Source of the DNA: Paraburkholderia adhaesiva
GTDB lineage: Bacteria; Pseudomonadota; Gammaproteobacteria; Burkholderiales; Burkholderiaceae
DNA length: 64,000 nucleotides
Assembly (NCBI RefSeq): GCF_021390575.1
Contig: NZ_JAJEJQ010000001.1
Coordinates: 1,154,501-1,218,500, forward strand
Reading direction: 5' to 3'
A program made the position numbers and the translations under genes. Shown one piece after another: positions 41,230-52,102 of this stretch. Positions within the stretch are counted from its first letter, which is position 1. Every line of letters begins with the position of its first letter. The notes below the pieces were generated by a model. That model ran no database searches. It was not told the DNA's origin and was given only the letters and a program-made list of their open reading frames with translations.

Positions 41230-43458
41230 ATGAGTAACGAAAGCCCACCCTTGCCCGCCGTACCGGTTACGTTGCCGTCGATCGACGACACGCTTGCGTT
41301 CGTGCGCGAGCACGCGGGCGATGCGCGCCTGTCTACGGGCGAGATGCTCATCGAGCACGCGCAGGGCACGGCAGCGATCATGGGCGGACTGAACGTCGAT
41401 CCGCCCGCGGTGCTTGCGGCGGCGCTCTTCAATATCGCGCCGCATCTCGACGACCCCGAAACGACGCTCGAAGCGCGATTCGGCCCGGATGTGACGAAGC
41501 TCGTCTTCGATGTGCGCAAGCTCCTGCGCCTTGGCACAGTGAGCCTGCGCGCGGCCCAGCACGCGGCGGTCGATACGGGCCGCGACGCGCAATCCGAGCG
41601 CCGCGCGCAGGTCGAATCGCTGCGCAAGATGCTGCTCGCGTTTGCTCACGATATTCGCGTCGTGCTGATCCGGCTCGCATCGCGGGTGCAGTCGCTGCGT
41701 TACTACGCTGCCGCGAAAATCACGCCCGCGCCGGAAGTGTCGCGTGAGACGCTCGAGATCTATGCGCCACTCGCCAACCGGCTCGGTATCTGGCAACTCA
41801 AGTGGGAGCTAGAAGACCTCGCATTTCGCTTCGAGGAACCCGTCACGTACAAGCGCATCGCGAAGCTCCTTGACGAGAAGCGCGCCGAGCGCGAGTCCTA
41901 CGTTTCGTCGGCGATCGCGCGGCTGCAGAGCGAGATCGCGGCAGCACACATCGAGGCGGAAGTCAGCGGGCGGCCGAAGCACATCTACAGCATCTGGAAG
42001 AAGATGCGGGGCAAGGACCTCGACTTCTCCGAACTGTATGACGTTCGCGCGTTCCGCGTCATCGTGCCGGACATCAAGGATTGCTACACAGTGCTCGGCA
42101 TCGTGCACAACCTGTGGCAACCGGTGCCGAAGGAATTCGATGACTACATCTCGCGGCCGAAGCCCAATGGCTACCGGTCGTTGCACACGGTCGTGATCGG
42201 CGATGACGCTCGCGCTTTCGAAGTGCAGATCCGTACGCGGGAGATGCACCAGTTCGCAGAGTACGGCGTGGCCGCTCACTGGCGTTACAAGGAAGCCGGG
42301 TCGAAGGGTTACGGCGGGCAGTTCAGTGCAAGCGGCAGCTATGACGAGAAGATCGCGTGGTTGAGGCAGTTGCTCGCATGGAAGGACGACGTTGCGGACA
42401 ACCGCGAGCCTTGGGAGCAACTGCGCCAGACCACGCTCGACGACGACCACATCTACGTGTTGACGCCACAGGCGCGCGTGATCGCGCTGCCTGTGGGTGC
42501 GACGCCGCTCGACTTCGCCTATCACCTGCACAGTGAACTGGGGCATCGCTGTCGCGGAGCACGTGTGGACGGCGCGATGGTGCCGCTCAACACGCAGTTG
42601 CGTAACGGCCAGACCGTCGAGGTGGTCGCGGTGAAAGAGGGCGGTCCGTCGCGCGACTGGCTCAATCCGCAGCTCGGCTATCTGCAAAGCCACCGCGCGC
42701 GGCAGAAGGTGCGTGCGTGGTTCAACGCGATCGATGCGCAGGAAAACATCGCGAACGGCCGGGCGATGGTCGAAAAGACCTTGCAGCGCGAGGGCCGCAC
42801 GTCGGTCAGCCTCGATCAGCTTGCGGCAAGGCTCGGCTTCAAGACGCCTGACGAACTCTTCGCGGTGGTGGGCAAGGAAGAGTTCAGCTTGCGCCAGGTC
42901 GAGCAGGCGTTGCATGACGCGCCCGCCGTCGAGCCGGAAGAAGAGACGCCCGAGCAGCTCACCAAGCGCGCGAGCGGGGCGAACGTGGCGCACGGGGCGT
43001 CGTCGGGTGTGCTGGTCGTGGGCGTCGATGCGCTTCTCACGCAGCTCGCACGCTGCTGTCGCCCGGCGCCACCGGATGAAATCAGCGGATTCATCACGCG
43101 CGGCAAGGGCATGTCGATCCATCGCAGCGACTGTCCAACGTTCCTGCGCATGGCGGGCCGCTCGCCCGAACGTGTGCTGCAGACCACCTGGTCCGCCGAC
43201 GTAATCGGCGGGCGCGGACGGTCGGTCTACCCGGTGGACATCTCGATCGAGGCTACCGACCGCCAGGGACTTCTCCGAGATATTTCGGAGGTGTTCGCTC
43301 GCGAGAAGATGAACGTGATCGGTGTGAAGACGCAATCGCGGCGCAATGCGGCGTACATGATGTTTACGGTCGAGGTCTCGTCTTCCGCCCAGATCCAGCG
43401 CGCCTGTGTGCTGCTGGGCGAGGTGGGCGGTGTGGTGAAGGCGTCACGCAAGGCCTGA
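41230..43458 (+). CDS. relA: GTP pyrophosphokinase RelA (synthetase-only type)
   Basis: This 742-residue protein has an N-terminal HD-like domain that has lost the HD dyad (AAALFNIAPHL where hydrolases have LLHDVVED, residues about 62-72), a synthetase domain (about 220-340) with GRPKHIYSIWKKM, the acidic EFDD motif typical of monofunctional RelA, and PKPNGYRSLHT. TGS (about 400-460) and ACT (about 665-740) domains follow. It makes (p)ppGpp from GTP or GDP and ATP on starved ribosomes. The bifunctional SpoT should be elsewhere in the genome. Confidence 0.92.
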   Translation: MSNESPPLPAVPVTLPSIDDTLAFVREHAGDARLSTGEMLIEHAQGTAAIMGGLNVDPPAVLAAALFNIAPHLDDPETTLEARFGPDVTKLVFDVRKLLRLGTVSLRAAQHAAVDTGRDAQSERRAQVESLRKMLLAFAHDIRVVLIRLASRVQSLRYYAAAKITPAPEVSRETLEIYAPLANRLGIWQLKWELEDLAFRFEEPVTYKRIAKLLDEKRAERESYVSSAIARLQSEIAAAHIEAEVSGRPKHIYSIWKKMRGKDLDFSELYDVRAFRVIVPDIKDCYTVLGIVHNLWQPVPKEFDDYISRPKPNGYRSLHTVVIGDDARAFEVQIRTREMHQFAEYGVAAHWRYKEAGSKGYGGQFSASGSYDEKIAWLRQLLAWKDDVADNREPWEQLRQTTLDDDHIYVLTPQARVIALPVGATPLDFAYHLHSELGHRCRGARVDGAMVPLNTQLRNGQTVEVVAVKEGGPSRDWLNPQLGYLQSHRARQKVRAWFNAIDAQENIANGRAMVEKTLQREGRTSVSLDQLAARLGFKTPDELFAVVGKEEFSLRQVEQALHDAPAVEPEEETPEQLTKRASGANVAHGASSGVLVVGVDALLTQLARCCRPAPPDEISGFITRGKGMSIHRSDCPTFLRMAGRSPERVLQTTWSADVIGGRGRSVYPVDISIEATDRQGLLRDISEVFAREKMNVIGVKTQSRRNAAYMMFTVEVSSSAQIQRACVLLGEVGGVVKASRKA

Positions 43459-43504
43459 CCCGGGCTTATTCGCGCAGCGTTTTTCCGCGCCGCAAAAAAA
43501 CCGC

Positions 43505-43533
43505 TTGCCAAGTCAGCGAGTGCATCATACAAT
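43505..43533 (+). promoter_or_regulatory. Promoter of tRNA-Val
   Basis: TTGCCA (43505-43510) and TACAAT (43528-43533) are separated by 17 bp, placing the transcription start a few bases before the tRNA 5' end at 43545. Confidence 0.65.
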
Positions 43534-43544
43534 CTTGCTTCTTC

Positions 43545-43621
43545 AGGCTCGTAGCTCAGCTGGTTAGAGCACCACCTTGACATGGTGGGGGTCGTTGGTT
43601 CGAGTCCAATCGAGCCTACCA
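43545..43621 (+). tRNA. tRNA-Val(GAC)
   Basis: This 77-nt cloverleaf has acceptor arms AGGCTCG / CGAGCCT, an anticodon stem CCACC / GGTGG holding the loop TTGACAT (anticodon GAC at 43579-43581), the T-loop GGTTCGAGTCC and an encoded 3' CCA. It reads GUC and GUU-type valine codons. Confidence 0.97.
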
Positions 43622-43794
43622 ACGAAATCGAAGTTTGGGTGATGCTCTGGCATTGCCGAGGCTTCAAATGCAGTAAGGGCGCAAAGCGCTATAAGGCGAA
43701 TACGGTTATGACACCGCGAACGTTCACCGAGACTACTCCGGAACGACGCTAGTCGAGGACCACTTTCGCCCTGCTGTCTGGTTTGATCATGTGA

Positions 43795-43828
43795 ATGCGG
43801 CCCCTCGAAAGCGGGGCCGCATTTTTTT
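43795..43828 (+). terminator. Strong rho-independent terminator before thrS
   Basis: ATGCGGCCCC and GGGGCCGCAT form a 10-bp stem with an 8-nt loop, followed by eight T. It lies about 175 bp after tRNA-Val and 100 bp before thrS. It may end the tRNA transcript or act as a leader attenuator of thrS. I saw no alternative antiterminator pairing by eye. Confidence 0.82.
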
Positions 43829-43928
43829 TCGCCGCAAGTTCGTCGCAAGCGCCGCGGGCTTGGGACGAGGGTCTGTTTGTACGACGTGCGACTGGCTCAC
43901 ATCGAGCCAGCCTCTTATGGAGAATGCA

Positions 43929-45836
43929 ATGGTTGCGATACGTCTGCCTGACGGTTCGGTTCGACAGTACGATCATCCCGTGACGGTCGCCGAAGTGGCG
44001 GCCTCGATTGGCCCGGGTCTCGCCAAGGCGGCGCTCGGCGGCAAGCTCGACGGCGAACTGGTCGATACGTCGACGCTGATCGATCACGACGCATCGCTCG
44101 CCATCGTCACCGACAAGGACGCAGACGGCCTCGACATCATCCGTCACTCGACGGCGCACTTGCTCGCGTACGCGGTGAAGGATCTGTATCCGGAAGCGCA
44201 GGTCACGATCGGACCGGTCATCGACAACGGTTTCTACTACGACTTCGCCTACAGCCGTCCCTTTACGCCCGAAGATCTCGAAAAGATCGAAAAGCGCATG
44301 CAGGATCTCGCGAAGAAGGACGAGCTGGTCACGCGTCGCGTTGTCTCGCGCGGCGAGGCGGTCGATTATTTCCTGAGCATCGGCGAGAAGTACAAGGCCG
44401 AGATCATCGAGTCGATTCCCGGCGCGGAAGATATCAAGCTGTATGCGCACGGCGGTTTCACGGATCTGTGCCGCGGGCCGCACGTACCGTCGACGGGCAA
44501 GCTCAAGGTCTTCAAGCTGATGAAGGTCGCGGGCGCCTACTGGCGCGGCGATTCGAAGAACGAGCAGCTTCAGCGCATCTACGGTACGGCCTGGACGAAG
44601 AAGGAAGATCAGGACGCCTACCTGCACATGCTCGAAGAGGCGGAAAAGCGCGACCACCGCAAGCTCGGCAAGCAACTCGACCTGTTCCACATGCAGGACG
44701 AGTCGCCGGGCATGGTGTTCTGGCACCCGAAGGGCTGGACGCTCTGGCAGCAGGTCGAGCAGTACATGCGCGGCCGTCTGCGCGAAGCCGGCTACGACGA
44801 GATCAAGACGCCGATGATCATGGATCGCTCCCTCTGGGAAGCGTCGGGTCACTGGCAGAACTACCGTGAAAACATGTTCACGACGGAGTCGGAAAAGCGC
44901 GACTACGCCGTCAAGCCGATGAACTGCCCTGGCCACGTCCAGGTGTTCAACCACGGCCTGCGTTCGTACCGCGATCTGCCCCTGCGCTATGCGGAGTTCG
45001 GTTCGTGCCATCGCAACGAAGCGTCGGGCGCGCTGCACGGCCTGATGCGCGTGCGCGGCTTCGTCCAGGATGACGCGCACATCTTCTGTACGGAAGATCA
45101 GGTCATCAGCGAGTCGATCGCCTTCAACACGCTCGCGATGAGCGTCTACAAGGATTTCGGGTTCGATCACATCGACATCAAGCTGTCGCTGCGCCCGGAC
45201 TCGCGCGCGGGGACGGATGAGACGTGGGACCGTGCCGAGCAGGGCCTGCGCGACGCATTGACGGCTTGCGGCCTGCAGTGGGAAGAGCTGCCGGGCGAGG
45301 GCGCGTTCTATGGCCCGAAGGTCGAGTACCACATCAAGGACGCGCTCGGCCGCTCGTGGCAGTGCGGCACGCTGCAGCTCGATATGGTGCTGCCAGAGCG
45401 CCTCGGCGCCGAGTATGTGGCGGAGGACAACAGCCGCCGTCGCCCGATCATGCTGCACCGTGCGATCCTCGGCTCGATGGAGCGTTTCCTCGGGATTCTG
45501 ATCGAGCACCATGCTGGTGCGATGCCGTCGTGGCTCGCTCCGGTGCAGGCTGTCGTGATGAATATCGCGGAAAGTCAGGCCGAATATGCCGCCAATCTGG
45601 CCCAATCGTTGCAAAAACAAGGGGTTAGAGTGGAGGCCGATTTGCGCAACGAGAAAATTAGCTATAAAATACGCGAGCACACGCTCGAAAAGGTGCCGTA
45701 CCTGCTTGTCGTCGGCGACAAGGAGCGTGAAGCACAAACGGTAGCCGTGCGTGCCCGTGGCGGTGTCGACCTGGGTGTCATGCCCGTCGATGCCTTCTCC
45801 GAGCGCCTGCGCGAAGACGTGCAGACGTTCCGGTAA
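43929..45836 (+). CDS. thrS: Threonyl-tRNA synthetase
   Basis: This 635-residue class-II synthetase has an N-terminal TGS domain (residues 1-61), the second additional (editing) domain with [11 protein letters not shown], then the catalytic core with motif 2 [20 protein letters not shown] (about 358-377) and motif 3 near [11 protein letters not shown], and a C-terminal anticodon-binding domain. The ATG at 43929 has GGAG 6 nt upstream. An in-frame ATG at 43917 is a possible alternative. It heads the thrS-infC-rpmI-rplT-pheST cluster. Confidence 0.96.
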   Translation: MVAIRLPDGSVRQYDHPVTVAEVAASIGPGLAKAALGGKLDGELVDTSTLIDHDASLAIVTDKDADGLDIIRHSTAHLLAYAVKDLYPEAQVTIGPVIDNGFYYDFAYSRPFTPEDLEKIEKRMQDLAKKDELVTRRVVSRGEAVDYFLSIGEKYKAEIIESIPGAEDIKLYAHGGFTDLCRGPHVPSTGKLKVFKLMKVAGAYWRGDSKNEQLQRIYGTAWTKKEDQDAYLHMLEEAEKRDHRKLGKQLDLFHMQDESPGMVFWHPKGWTLWQQVEQYMRGRLREAGYDEIKTPMIMDRSLWEASGHWQNYRENMFTTESEKRDYAVKPMNCPGHVQVFNHGLRSYRDLPLRYAEFGSCHRNEASGALHGLMRVRGFVQDDAHIFCTEDQVISESIAFNTLAMSVYKDFGFDHIDIKLSLRPDSRAGTDETWDRAEQGLRDALTACGLQWEELPGEGAFYGPKVEYHIKDALGRSWQCGTLQLDMVLPERLGAEYVAEDNSRRRPIMLHRAILGSMERFLGILIEHHAGAMPSWLAPVQAVVMNIAESQAEYAANLAQSLQKQGVRVEADLRNEKISYKIREHTLEKVPYLLVVGDKEREAQTVAVRARGGVDLGVMPVDAFSERLREDVQTFR

Positions 45837-45883
45837 GCCACTTCGGTACCCCGGCTCTTTTTAATTTTTAGAGGAAACGTAAC

Positions 45884-46405
45884 ATCGCTACTGAAAAGTC
45901 GCATCGCATCAACGGCGAAATTACTGCGCCTGAGGTGCGTCTCGTCGGAATCGAGAATGAGCCGCTCGGCATCGTGAAGCTCGCCGATGCGTTCCGGATG
46001 TCGGAACAACAGGACGTCGATCTGGTTGAAATTGCCCCGCAGGCGGTGCCCCCGGTCTGCCGTTTGATGGACTACGGCAAGTTCAAGTACCAGGAGGCGA
46101 AGAAGCAGCACGAGGCCAAGCTCAAGCAGAAGGTCATCCAGGTCAAGGAAGTCAAATTCCGCCCGGGTACCGACGACGGCGATTACAACGTCAAGCTGCG
46201 TAATCTCGTCCGCTTCCTCGAAGAAGGCGACAAAACGAAGATTACGTTGCGTTTCCGGGGCCGCGAAATGGCCCACCAGGAAATCGGCATGCGCATGCTC
46301 GAACGTCTGCGCACCGACCTCGACGAGGTTGGCCAGGTCGAGCAGATGCCGAAAATGGAAGGGCGCCAGATGATCATGGTGCTCTCTCCGAAGAAAAAGA
46401 AGTAA
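45884..46405 (+). CDS. infC: Translation initiation factor IF-3, starting at an ATC codon
   Basis: Homology extends to (M)[19 protein letters not shown], so the start must be the ATC at 45884, 9 nt after GAGGAAA. The product is 173 residues. Features are the N-domain with [16 protein letters not shown], the linker [13 protein letters not shown] and the C-domain with [20 protein letters not shown]-3 proofreads start codons and splits ribosomes. A rare AUU/AUC start on infC gives autorepression, because IF-3 rejects its own start codon. The next in-frame standard start, a GTG at 45935, would remove conserved residues. Confidence 0.94.
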   Translation: MATEKSHRINGEITAPEVRLVGIENEPLGIVKLADAFRMSEQQDVDLVEIAPQAVPPVCRLMDYGKFKYQEAKKQHEAKLKQKVIQVKEVKFRPGTDDGDYNVKLRNLVRFLEEGDKTKITLRFRGREMAHQEIGMRMLERLRTDLDEVGQVEQMPKMEGRQMIMVLSPKKKK

Positions 46406-46729
46406 GCATACGTAGCGCCGCTCTTGCGGCGCGGCGAGTGTGAGCGGGTTTGAGAAGTGCGCTCCGGCGGCGTTTAAGGCCGGGGTGGAAAGCAGGTTCC
46501 GGAACGGCGCCCGCGCGCCGCACGAGAGTGCGCTCACGTGTGGCAGACGGGCGTTTTTCCTGAAAGCGGCGGTGAGCGAAGTCGGTCGAAAGAGTCGACT
46601 GAAGCAGCCAGCTGCGAAAACAAGTGGAGTGGGTTTCGAAGGGCGGTCAGAGGGCGAAACGCGTGGTGTTTCACACAATGCGCAAGAGCCAGCCGCACAC
46701 CCATATCCATCAAATAATGGAGTTTCGTC
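46406..46729 (+). promoter_or_regulatory. infC-rpmI intergenic leader (324 nt), probable L20 control region
   Basis: There is no convincing gene here. It opens with the hairpin GCGCCGC-TCTT-GCGGCGC (46415-46432), which lacks a U-run. The remainder is purine-rich and could fold further. In E. coli, L20 binds structures between infC and rpmI to repress rpmI-rplT translation. An equivalent role here is inferred from position and length. Confidence 0.4.
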
Positions 46730-46927
46730 ATGCCCAAGATGAAGACCAAGAAGAGCGCTGCAAAGCGCTTCGTGGTGCGTCCGGGTGGTACCGTCAAGCG
46801 CGGTCAAGCCTTCAAGCGTCACATCCTGACCAAGAAGACCACCAAGAACAAGCGTCATCTGCGTGGTGCCACGGCCGTTCACGATTCTGATGTGAAGTCC
46901 GTCCGCGCAATGATGCCGTTCGCGTAA
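46730..46927 (+). CDS. rpmI: Ribosomal protein bL35
   Basis: This 65-residue basic protein has the L35 signature [13 protein letters not shown] and the [16 protein letters not shown] stretch. It is a large-subunit protein. GGAG precedes the ATG, and rplT follows 30 bp later. Confidence 0.97.
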   Translation: MPKMKTKKSAAKRFVVRPGGTVKRGQAFKRHILTKKTTKNKRHLRGATAVHDSDVKSVRAMMPFA

Positions 46928-46957
46928 TCCTCAACCGACAACTCATAGGAGCTAAAC

Positions 46958-47317
46958 ATGCCTCGAGTAAAACGTGGGGTTACCGCACGGGCCCGTCACA
47001 AGAAAATCATCAACCTGGCCAAGGGTTACCGCGGCCGTCGCAATAACGTCTATCGCATCGCCAAGCAGGCGGTCATGCGCGCAGGCCAATACGCCTACCG
47101 CGATCGCCGCAACAAGAAGCGTGTGTTCCGCGCACTGTGGATCACGCGTATCAACGCGGCGGTGCGTCAGCACGACATGACCTACAGCGTGTTCATCAAC
47201 GGCCTGAAGAAGGCGTCGATCGAACTCGACCGCAAGGTCCTGGCCGATATGGCGGTGTTCGACAAGCCTGCATTTGCTGCGATCGTCAAGCAGGTGAAGG
47301 CCGCCGTCGCTGCCTGA
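46958..47317 (+). CDS. rplT: Ribosomal protein bL20
   Basis: This 119-residue protein has the L20 features [20 protein letters not shown] (residues 2-21) and [18 protein letters not shown]. It is an assembly protein for 23S rRNA and the probable autorepressor of rpmI-rplT. AGGAG precedes the start. Confidence 0.97.
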   Translation: MPRVKRGVTARARHKKIINLAKGYRGRRNNVYRIAKQAVMRAGQYAYRDRRNKKRVFRALWITRINAAVRQHDMTYSVFINGLKKASIELDRKVLADMAVFDKPAFAAIVKQVKAAVAA

Positions 47318-47340
47318 TTGAACAGGTATTGCGCAGGTTC

Positions 47341-47412
47341 GTTGCAGCAGACATTCCGGTTGTTTCGGTGATGCTGCAACAAAAACGGGGCTCCTCACCG
47401 AGCCCCGTTTTT
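47341..47412 (+). terminator. Double hairpin terminator after rplT
   Basis: The first stem is GTTGCAGCA (47341-47349) with TGCTGCAAC (47372-47380). The second directly follows: ACGGGGCT / AGCCCCGT, flanked by AAAA and TTTTT (47381-47412), a canonical intrinsic terminator. It separates rplT from pheS. Confidence 0.85.
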
Positions 47413-47510
47413 GTTGGTACGCTCCGCGCACATGCTTCATGCCGTGTCGCCCGCCATGCGCGAGCGGTATCGCACAAGACTCAAACACTGACGCTGAAAA
47501 GATGGGATCA

Positions 47511-48524
47511 ATGGATCTGGACCAGATTGTCGCCGACGCGCAAAGCGCCTTCGCTGCCGCCCCTGACGTCAACACGCTCGAAAACGAGAAAGCCCGCTTT
47601 CTCGGCAAGTCGGGCGCGCTGACCGAACTGCTGAAGGGTATGGGCAAGCTCGATCCCGAGACGCGCAAGACCGAAGGCGCGCGTATCAACGCCGTCAAGC
47701 AGCAGGTCGAGGCCGCGCTCACCGCGCGCCGCCAGGCGCTGGCCGACGCGCTCCTGAACCAGCGGCTCGCCGCCGAAGCGATCGACGTTACGTTGCCTGG
47801 CCGCGGACCCGGCACGGGCAGCCTGCACCCGGTGATGCAAACGTGGGAGCGCGTCGAGCAGATTTTCGGCTCGATCGGCTTCGACGTGGCAGACGGTCCC
47901 GAGATCGAGACCGACTGGTACAACTTCACGTCGCTCAACAGCCCGGAAAACCATCCGGCGCGTTCGATGCAGGACACGTTCTACGTCGACGGCAAGGATG
48001 CGGAAGGCCGGCCGCTGCTGCTGCGCACGCACACGAGCCCGATGCAGGTGCGCTACGCGCGCACGCACACGCCGCCGATCAAGGTGATCGTGCCGGGCCG
48101 CACGTATCGCGTGGACAGCGACGCGACCCACTCGCCGATGTTCAACCAGGTCGAAGGTCTCTGGATCGAGGAGAACATCAGCTTCGCGGACCTGAAGGGC
48201 GTCTACACCGATTTCCTGAAGAAATTCTTCGAACGTGACGATATCAAGGTGCGATTCCGTCCTTCGTATTTCCCGTTTACGGAACCATCGGCCGAAATCG
48301 ACATGATGTTCGAGCAGGGCAAGAACGCGGGCAAGTGGCTCGAAATCTCGGGCTCGGGCCAGGTGCATCCGACCGTGATCCGCAACATGGGCCTCGACCC
48401 GGAGCGCTATATCGGCTTCGCGTTCGGCAGCGGTCTCGAACGCCTGACGATGCTGCGCTACGGCGTGCAGGATCTGCGTCTGTTCTTCGAAGGCGATCTG
48501 CGCTTCTTGCGCCAGTTCGCCTGA
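47511..48524 (+). CDS. pheS: Phenylalanyl-tRNA synthetase alpha subunit
   Basis: This 337-residue protein has an N-terminal coiled coil (residues about 1-90), then the class-II core with [19 protein letters not shown], motif 2 [20 protein letters not shown] (about 206-225) and motif 3 [18 protein letters not shown]. It is the catalytic half of the alpha2-beta2 enzyme. The ATG at 47511 (MDLDQIV) is preferred. An in-frame ATG at 47502 is possible. Confidence 0.95.
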   Translation: MDLDQIVADAQSAFAAAPDVNTLENEKARFLGKSGALTELLKGMGKLDPETRKTEGARINAVKQQVEAALTARRQALADALLNQRLAAEAIDVTLPGRGPGTGSLHPVMQTWERVEQIFGSIGFDVADGPEIETDWYNFTSLNSPENHPARSMQDTFYVDGKDAEGRPLLLRTHTSPMQVRYARTHTPPIKVIVPGRTYRVDSDATHSPMFNQVEGLWIEENISFADLKGVYTDFLKKFFERDDIKVRFRPSYFPFTEPSAEIDMMFEQGKNAGKWLEISGSGQVHPTVIRNMGLDPERYIGFAFGSGLERLTMLRYGVQDLRLFFEGDLRFLRQFA

Positions 48525-48639
48525 CGCGCCGACCAAGCACTCGACGCATCTGCGCTTCACGAAACGGACGCGGCACCGAATAACGGTGCGCGAGAACCCG
48601 CTTCGTGACGGTCTCAATCTGTCTGGAACGTAAAACGAA

Positions 48640-51081
48640 ATGCTATTCCCCGAATCCTGGCTGAGAAGCTTTGTCGATCCGAAGCTCACGACCGATGAAC
48701 TGGCCCACGCGCTCACCATGGCGGGCCTCGAAGTCGAGGGCTTGAGCCCGGCTGCGCCGCCGACGTCGAAGATCGTCGTCGGCCGTGTGCTCGAAGTCGT
48801 CAAGCACCCGGACGCGGACAAGCTCAACGTGTGTCAGGTCGATGCCGGCACGGGAGCTACGCTGAACATCGTCTGCGGTGCGCCCAACGTTGCGCCCGGT
48901 ATCAAGGTGCCGGTGGCGCTCGTCGGCGCTGAACTGCCGCCGGCCGAAGAGGGCGGCAAGCCGTTCGCGATCAAGCTCTCGAAGCTGCGCGGCGTGGAAA
49001 GCCAGGGCATGCTGTGCTCGGCGCGCGAACTGAAGCTCTCAGAGGACCACAGCGGTCTCTTGATCCTGCCCGAAGATACGCCGATCGGTCAGGACATTCG
49101 TGAAACGCTGAACCTCGACGACACCATTTTCGAAATCAAGCTCACGCCGAACAAAGCCGATTGCCTTTCGGTGTACGGTGTTGCGCGCGAGACCGCTGCG
49201 ATCACCGGCGCGCCGCTCACGGCGCCCGTGTATCCGCAGGTCGAAGTGAAGCTCGACGAAAAGTTGCCCGTGAAGGTTTCGGCGCCCGATCTGTGCGGCC
49301 GCTTCTCGGGCCGCGTGATCCGCGGTGTGAACGCGCGCGCGAAGACGCCGCAATGGATGGTCCAGCGTCTCGAACGCTCGGGTCAGCGCAGCATCTCGGC
49401 GCTCGTCGACATCTCGAACTACGTGATGCTCGAACTCGGCCGTCCGTCGCACGTGTTCGATCTCGACAAGATCCACGGCTCGATGGACGTGCGCTGGGGC
49501 AAGAAGGGCGAAACGCTCAAGCTGCTCAACGGCAACACCGTCGAAGTCGATGAAACCGTTGGCGTGATCGCCGACGACCGCCACCTCGAAAGCCTCGCGG
49601 GCATCATGGGCGGCGACAGCACTGCCGTCTCGCTCGACACCACGAACATCTATGTCGAAGCCGCATTCTGGTGGCCGGACAGCATCCGTGGCCGCTCGCG
49701 CCGCTACAACTTCTCGACCGATGCGGGTCATCGTTTCGAGCGCGGCGTCGACTGGTCGACGACCGTGGAGCACCTCGAGCGCATCTCGCAACTGATCCTC
49801 GACATCTGCGGCGGTGCAGCCGGCCCGATCGACGATCAGACGGTCAACGTGCCGAAGCGCGAGCCGGTGAAGATGCGTGTGGCGCGTGCCGCGCGCATCA
49901 TCGGCGTGAAGATCGGCGCCGACGAGATTGCGCAGATCTTCACGCGCCTTGGCCTCGCGTTCGAGCGCGATGGCGATACGTTTAGCGTGACGCCGCCGCC
50001 GTACCGCTTCGATATCGAAATCGAAGAAGACCTGATTGAAGAAGTCGCACGCATTTACGGCTTCGAAAAGATTCCGGCGAATCCGCCCGTCGCAAAGAGC
50101 GAGATGCGCGCGACCAACGAAACGCGCCGCTCGATTCATGCGATCCGTCACGCGCTCGCGGCGCGCGACTACGCTGAAACGGTCAACTTCAGCTTCGTCG
50201 ATGCCGAGTGGGAGCAGGACTTTGCCGGCAACGATGCGCCTGTGCGACTCCTGAACCCGATCGCGAGCCAGCTGTCGGTCATGCGCACGACGCTCTTCGG
50301 CAGCCTCGTCAATGTGCTGCGCCACAACCTCAACCGCCGCGCCGACCGCGTGCGTGTGTTTGAGGCGGGCCGCGTGTTCCTGAACGATCCGTCGATCAAG
50401 GCGGGCGAGATGACGGTCGAAGGTTTCGTGCAGCCCAAGATGATCGGCGCGCTCGCCTATGGTCCCGCGCTCGAAGAGCAGTGGGGTGCGTCGGCGCGTG
50501 CCGTCGACTTCTTCGATGTGAAGGGCGACCTCGAAGCCATGTTCGCGTCGCTGGGTGCCGCCAATGCACCGCGCTTCGTGAAGGCCGAACACCCGGCACT
50601 GCATCCGGGACGCAGCGCGCGCGTCGAAGTGGGCGGCAAGGCTGTGGGCTGGATCGGTGAAATGCACCCGCGCTGGATGCAGAAATATGATCTGCCGCAT
50701 GCGCCGATCCTGTTCGAGATCGAAGCCGACGCGCTGATGGCGCGCGATCTGCCGGCTCCGTCCGATGTCTCGAAATTCCCGCCTGTGCGACGTGACATCG
50801 CGCTGGTGGTGGATCAGAAAATCGAGGTTCAGGCGCTGCTGGACGAGTTCCAGAAGGGCATGCAAGACGACGCCTGCCGCATTGTTCAGAAGGTTGCACT
50901 TTTCGATGAATTTCGTGCAAAATCAAATACTTCCGGACTTGGCGCAGACGAGAAAAGCCTTGCCTTCCGGGTGACCCTGCAAGATACTGGCGGAACCCTG
51001 CAGGACGAGACGGTCGATGCGGCCATCAAGTCCCTGGTGGATCGCCTGGCTCGAGTGTATGGCGCCCGGCTGCGTGGATAA
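48640..51081 (+). CDS. pheT: Phenylalanyl-tRNA synthetase beta subunit
   Basis: This 813-residue protein has an EMAP-like tRNA-binding domain (residues about 40-150; [20 protein letters not shown]), a B3/B4 editing domain (about 210-390), B5 (about 400-480), the inactive class-II-like core, and a C-terminal anticodon-binding FDX-ACB domain (about 720-812; [16 protein letters not shown]). It is cotranscribed with pheS after 115 bp and is followed by ihfA. Confidence 0.95.
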   Translation: MLFPESWLRSFVDPKLTTDELAHALTMAGLEVEGLSPAAPPTSKIVVGRVLEVVKHPDADKLNVCQVDAGTGATLNIVCGAPNVAPGIKVPVALVGAELPPAEEGGKPFAIKLSKLRGVESQGMLCSARELKLSEDHSGLLILPEDTPIGQDIRETLNLDDTIFEIKLTPNKADCLSVYGVARETAAITGAPLTAPVYPQVEVKLDEKLPVKVSAPDLCGRFSGRVIRGVNARAKTPQWMVQRLERSGQRSISALVDISNYVMLELGRPSHVFDLDKIHGSMDVRWGKKGETLKLLNGNTVEVDETVGVIADDRHLESLAGIMGGDSTAVSLDTTNIYVEAAFWWPDSIRGRSRRYNFSTDAGHRFERGVDWSTTVEHLERISQLILDICGGAAGPIDDQTVNVPKREPVKMRVARAARIIGVKIGADEIAQIFTRLGLAFERDGDTFSVTPPPYRFDIEIEEDLIEEVARIYGFEKIPANPPVAKSEMRATNETRRSIHAIRHALAARDYAETVNFSFVDAEWEQDFAGNDAPVRLLNPIASQLSVMRTTLFGSLVNVLRHNLNRRADRVRVFEAGRVFLNDPSIKAGEMTVEGFVQPKMIGALAYGPALEEQWGASARAVDFFDVKGDLEAMFASLGAANAPRFVKAEHPALHPGRSARVEVGGKAVGWIGEMHPRWMQKYDLPHAPILFEIEADALMARDLPAPSDVSKFPPVRRDIALVVDQKIEVQALLDEFQKGMQDDACRIVQKVALFDEFRAKSNTSGLGADEKSLAFRVTLQDTGGTLQDETVDAAIKSLVDRLARVYGARLRG

Positions 51082-51161
51082 GACCCACAGCTTACGCGTA
51101 GCGTTGACAGACTTCCGGTTGCAGCGCGGTTGTAACCGGAAGCGCGCCATTTCATAGATAG

Positions 51162-51572
51162 ATGAACGAAATGAACTCGAGTGATTTCGAAGCCCTTCTT
51201 GCGGCACAGCGTAGCCACATGACCCGCGATCTTCCTGCCTCCACGTCGAGCGCCACGACGGATACGCCGACGCTGACCAAAGCCGAGCTGGCGGAACTGC
51301 TGTTCGACAATGTCGGCCTCAACAAACGCGAGGCGAAGGACATGGTCGAAGCGTTCTTCGAGGTGATTCGCGATGCGCTCGAAAGCGGCGACAGCGTGAA
51401 GCTGTCGGGCTTCGGCAATTTCCAGTTGCGCGACAAGCCGCAACGACCTGGGCGCAATCCGAAGACGGGCGAAGCAATTCCGATCGCGGCGCGCCGCGTC
51501 GTGACGTTCCATGCGAGCCAGAAATTGAAGGCGCTGGTGGAAAGCGGCGCCGAAGCGAGCTTCAGCCGCTGA
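51162..51572 (+). CDS. ihfA: Integration host factor alpha subunit
   Basis: Residues about 38-130 of this 136-residue protein are the HU/IHF fold: [20 protein letters not shown], then [20 protein letters not shown] and [19 protein letters not shown] with the DNA-bending beta-ribbon Pro. The N-terminal 37 residues are an extension compared with E. coli IHF-alpha (99 residues), as in other Burkholderiaceae. It bends DNA at specific sites. Position after pheT is conserved. ATGs at 51162 and 51171 are both possible starts. Confidence 0.93.
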   Translation: MNEMNSSDFEALLAAQRSHMTRDLPASTSSATTDTPTLTKAELAELLFDNVGLNKREAKDMVEAFFEVIRDALESGDSVKLSGFGNFQLRDKPQRPGRNPKTGEAIPIAARRVVTFHASQKLKALVESGAEASFSR

Positions 51573-51669
51573 CCCGATGCGACGCCCCTGCCGCGTTGGC
51601 ACGCGGTGGCAATGAGGCGGGCAGCGCGGCGACACAATATTGCGCAACCATCACGACAGCACTCCGGCG

Positions 51670-52071
51670 ATGACACAGACAATCGAGAAGGTCGTCTTGC
51701 CTCCGATTCCCGCCAAGCGCTACTTCACGATTGGCGAAGTAAGCGAGCTGTGCGGCGTGAAGCCTCACGTGCTGCGCTATTGGGAGCAGGAGTTCACGCA
51801 GTTGAAGCCGGTGAAGCGGCGGGGCAATCGCCGCTACTACCAGCATCACGAGGTGCTGTTGATCCGGCGCATTCGCGAGCTGCTGTATGAGCAGGGGTTC
51901 ACGATCAATGGCGCACGCAACCGTCTGGATTCGCGCGGAGCGGTGATTGAAGACGCCGAACCGGTTGTGAGTGAAGAGACTGAGGTTGCGTCGCAAAGCA
52001 CGATGGCATTGGTCGATGTCGATCAGATACGCAAGGAATTGCTGCATGTGCTCGATCTGCTCGGGCATTGA
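51670..52071 (+). CDS. MerR-family regulator downstream of ihfA
   Basis: This 133-residue protein has an N-terminal MerR winged HTH (residues about 17-85; [20 protein letters not shown], then [20 protein letters not shown]). It has no cysteine-rich metal-binding loop and only a short C-terminal helix. The same gene follows ihfA in many beta- and gammaproteobacteria, and its regulon is unknown. The ATG at 51670 is chosen for its match to the family start. Confidence 0.9.
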   Translation: MTQTIEKVVLPPIPAKRYFTIGEVSELCGVKPHVLRYWEQEFTQLKPVKRRGNRRYYQHHEVLLIRRIRELLYEQGFTINGARNRLDSRGAVIEDAEPVVSEETEVASQSTMALVDVDQIRKELLHVLDLLGH

Positions 52072-52102
52072 CGGTGGCGCCGCAAATCTCCTCGCCAGCA
52101 GT

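Noticed and set aside
43749..45737. 662-codon minus-strand open frame across thrS
   Set aside because: It is antisense to thrS, with no recognisable family; an effect of GC bias.
49039..50865. 608-codon minus-strand open frame across pheT
   Set aside because: Antisense shadow of pheT, with Arg/His-rich sequence.
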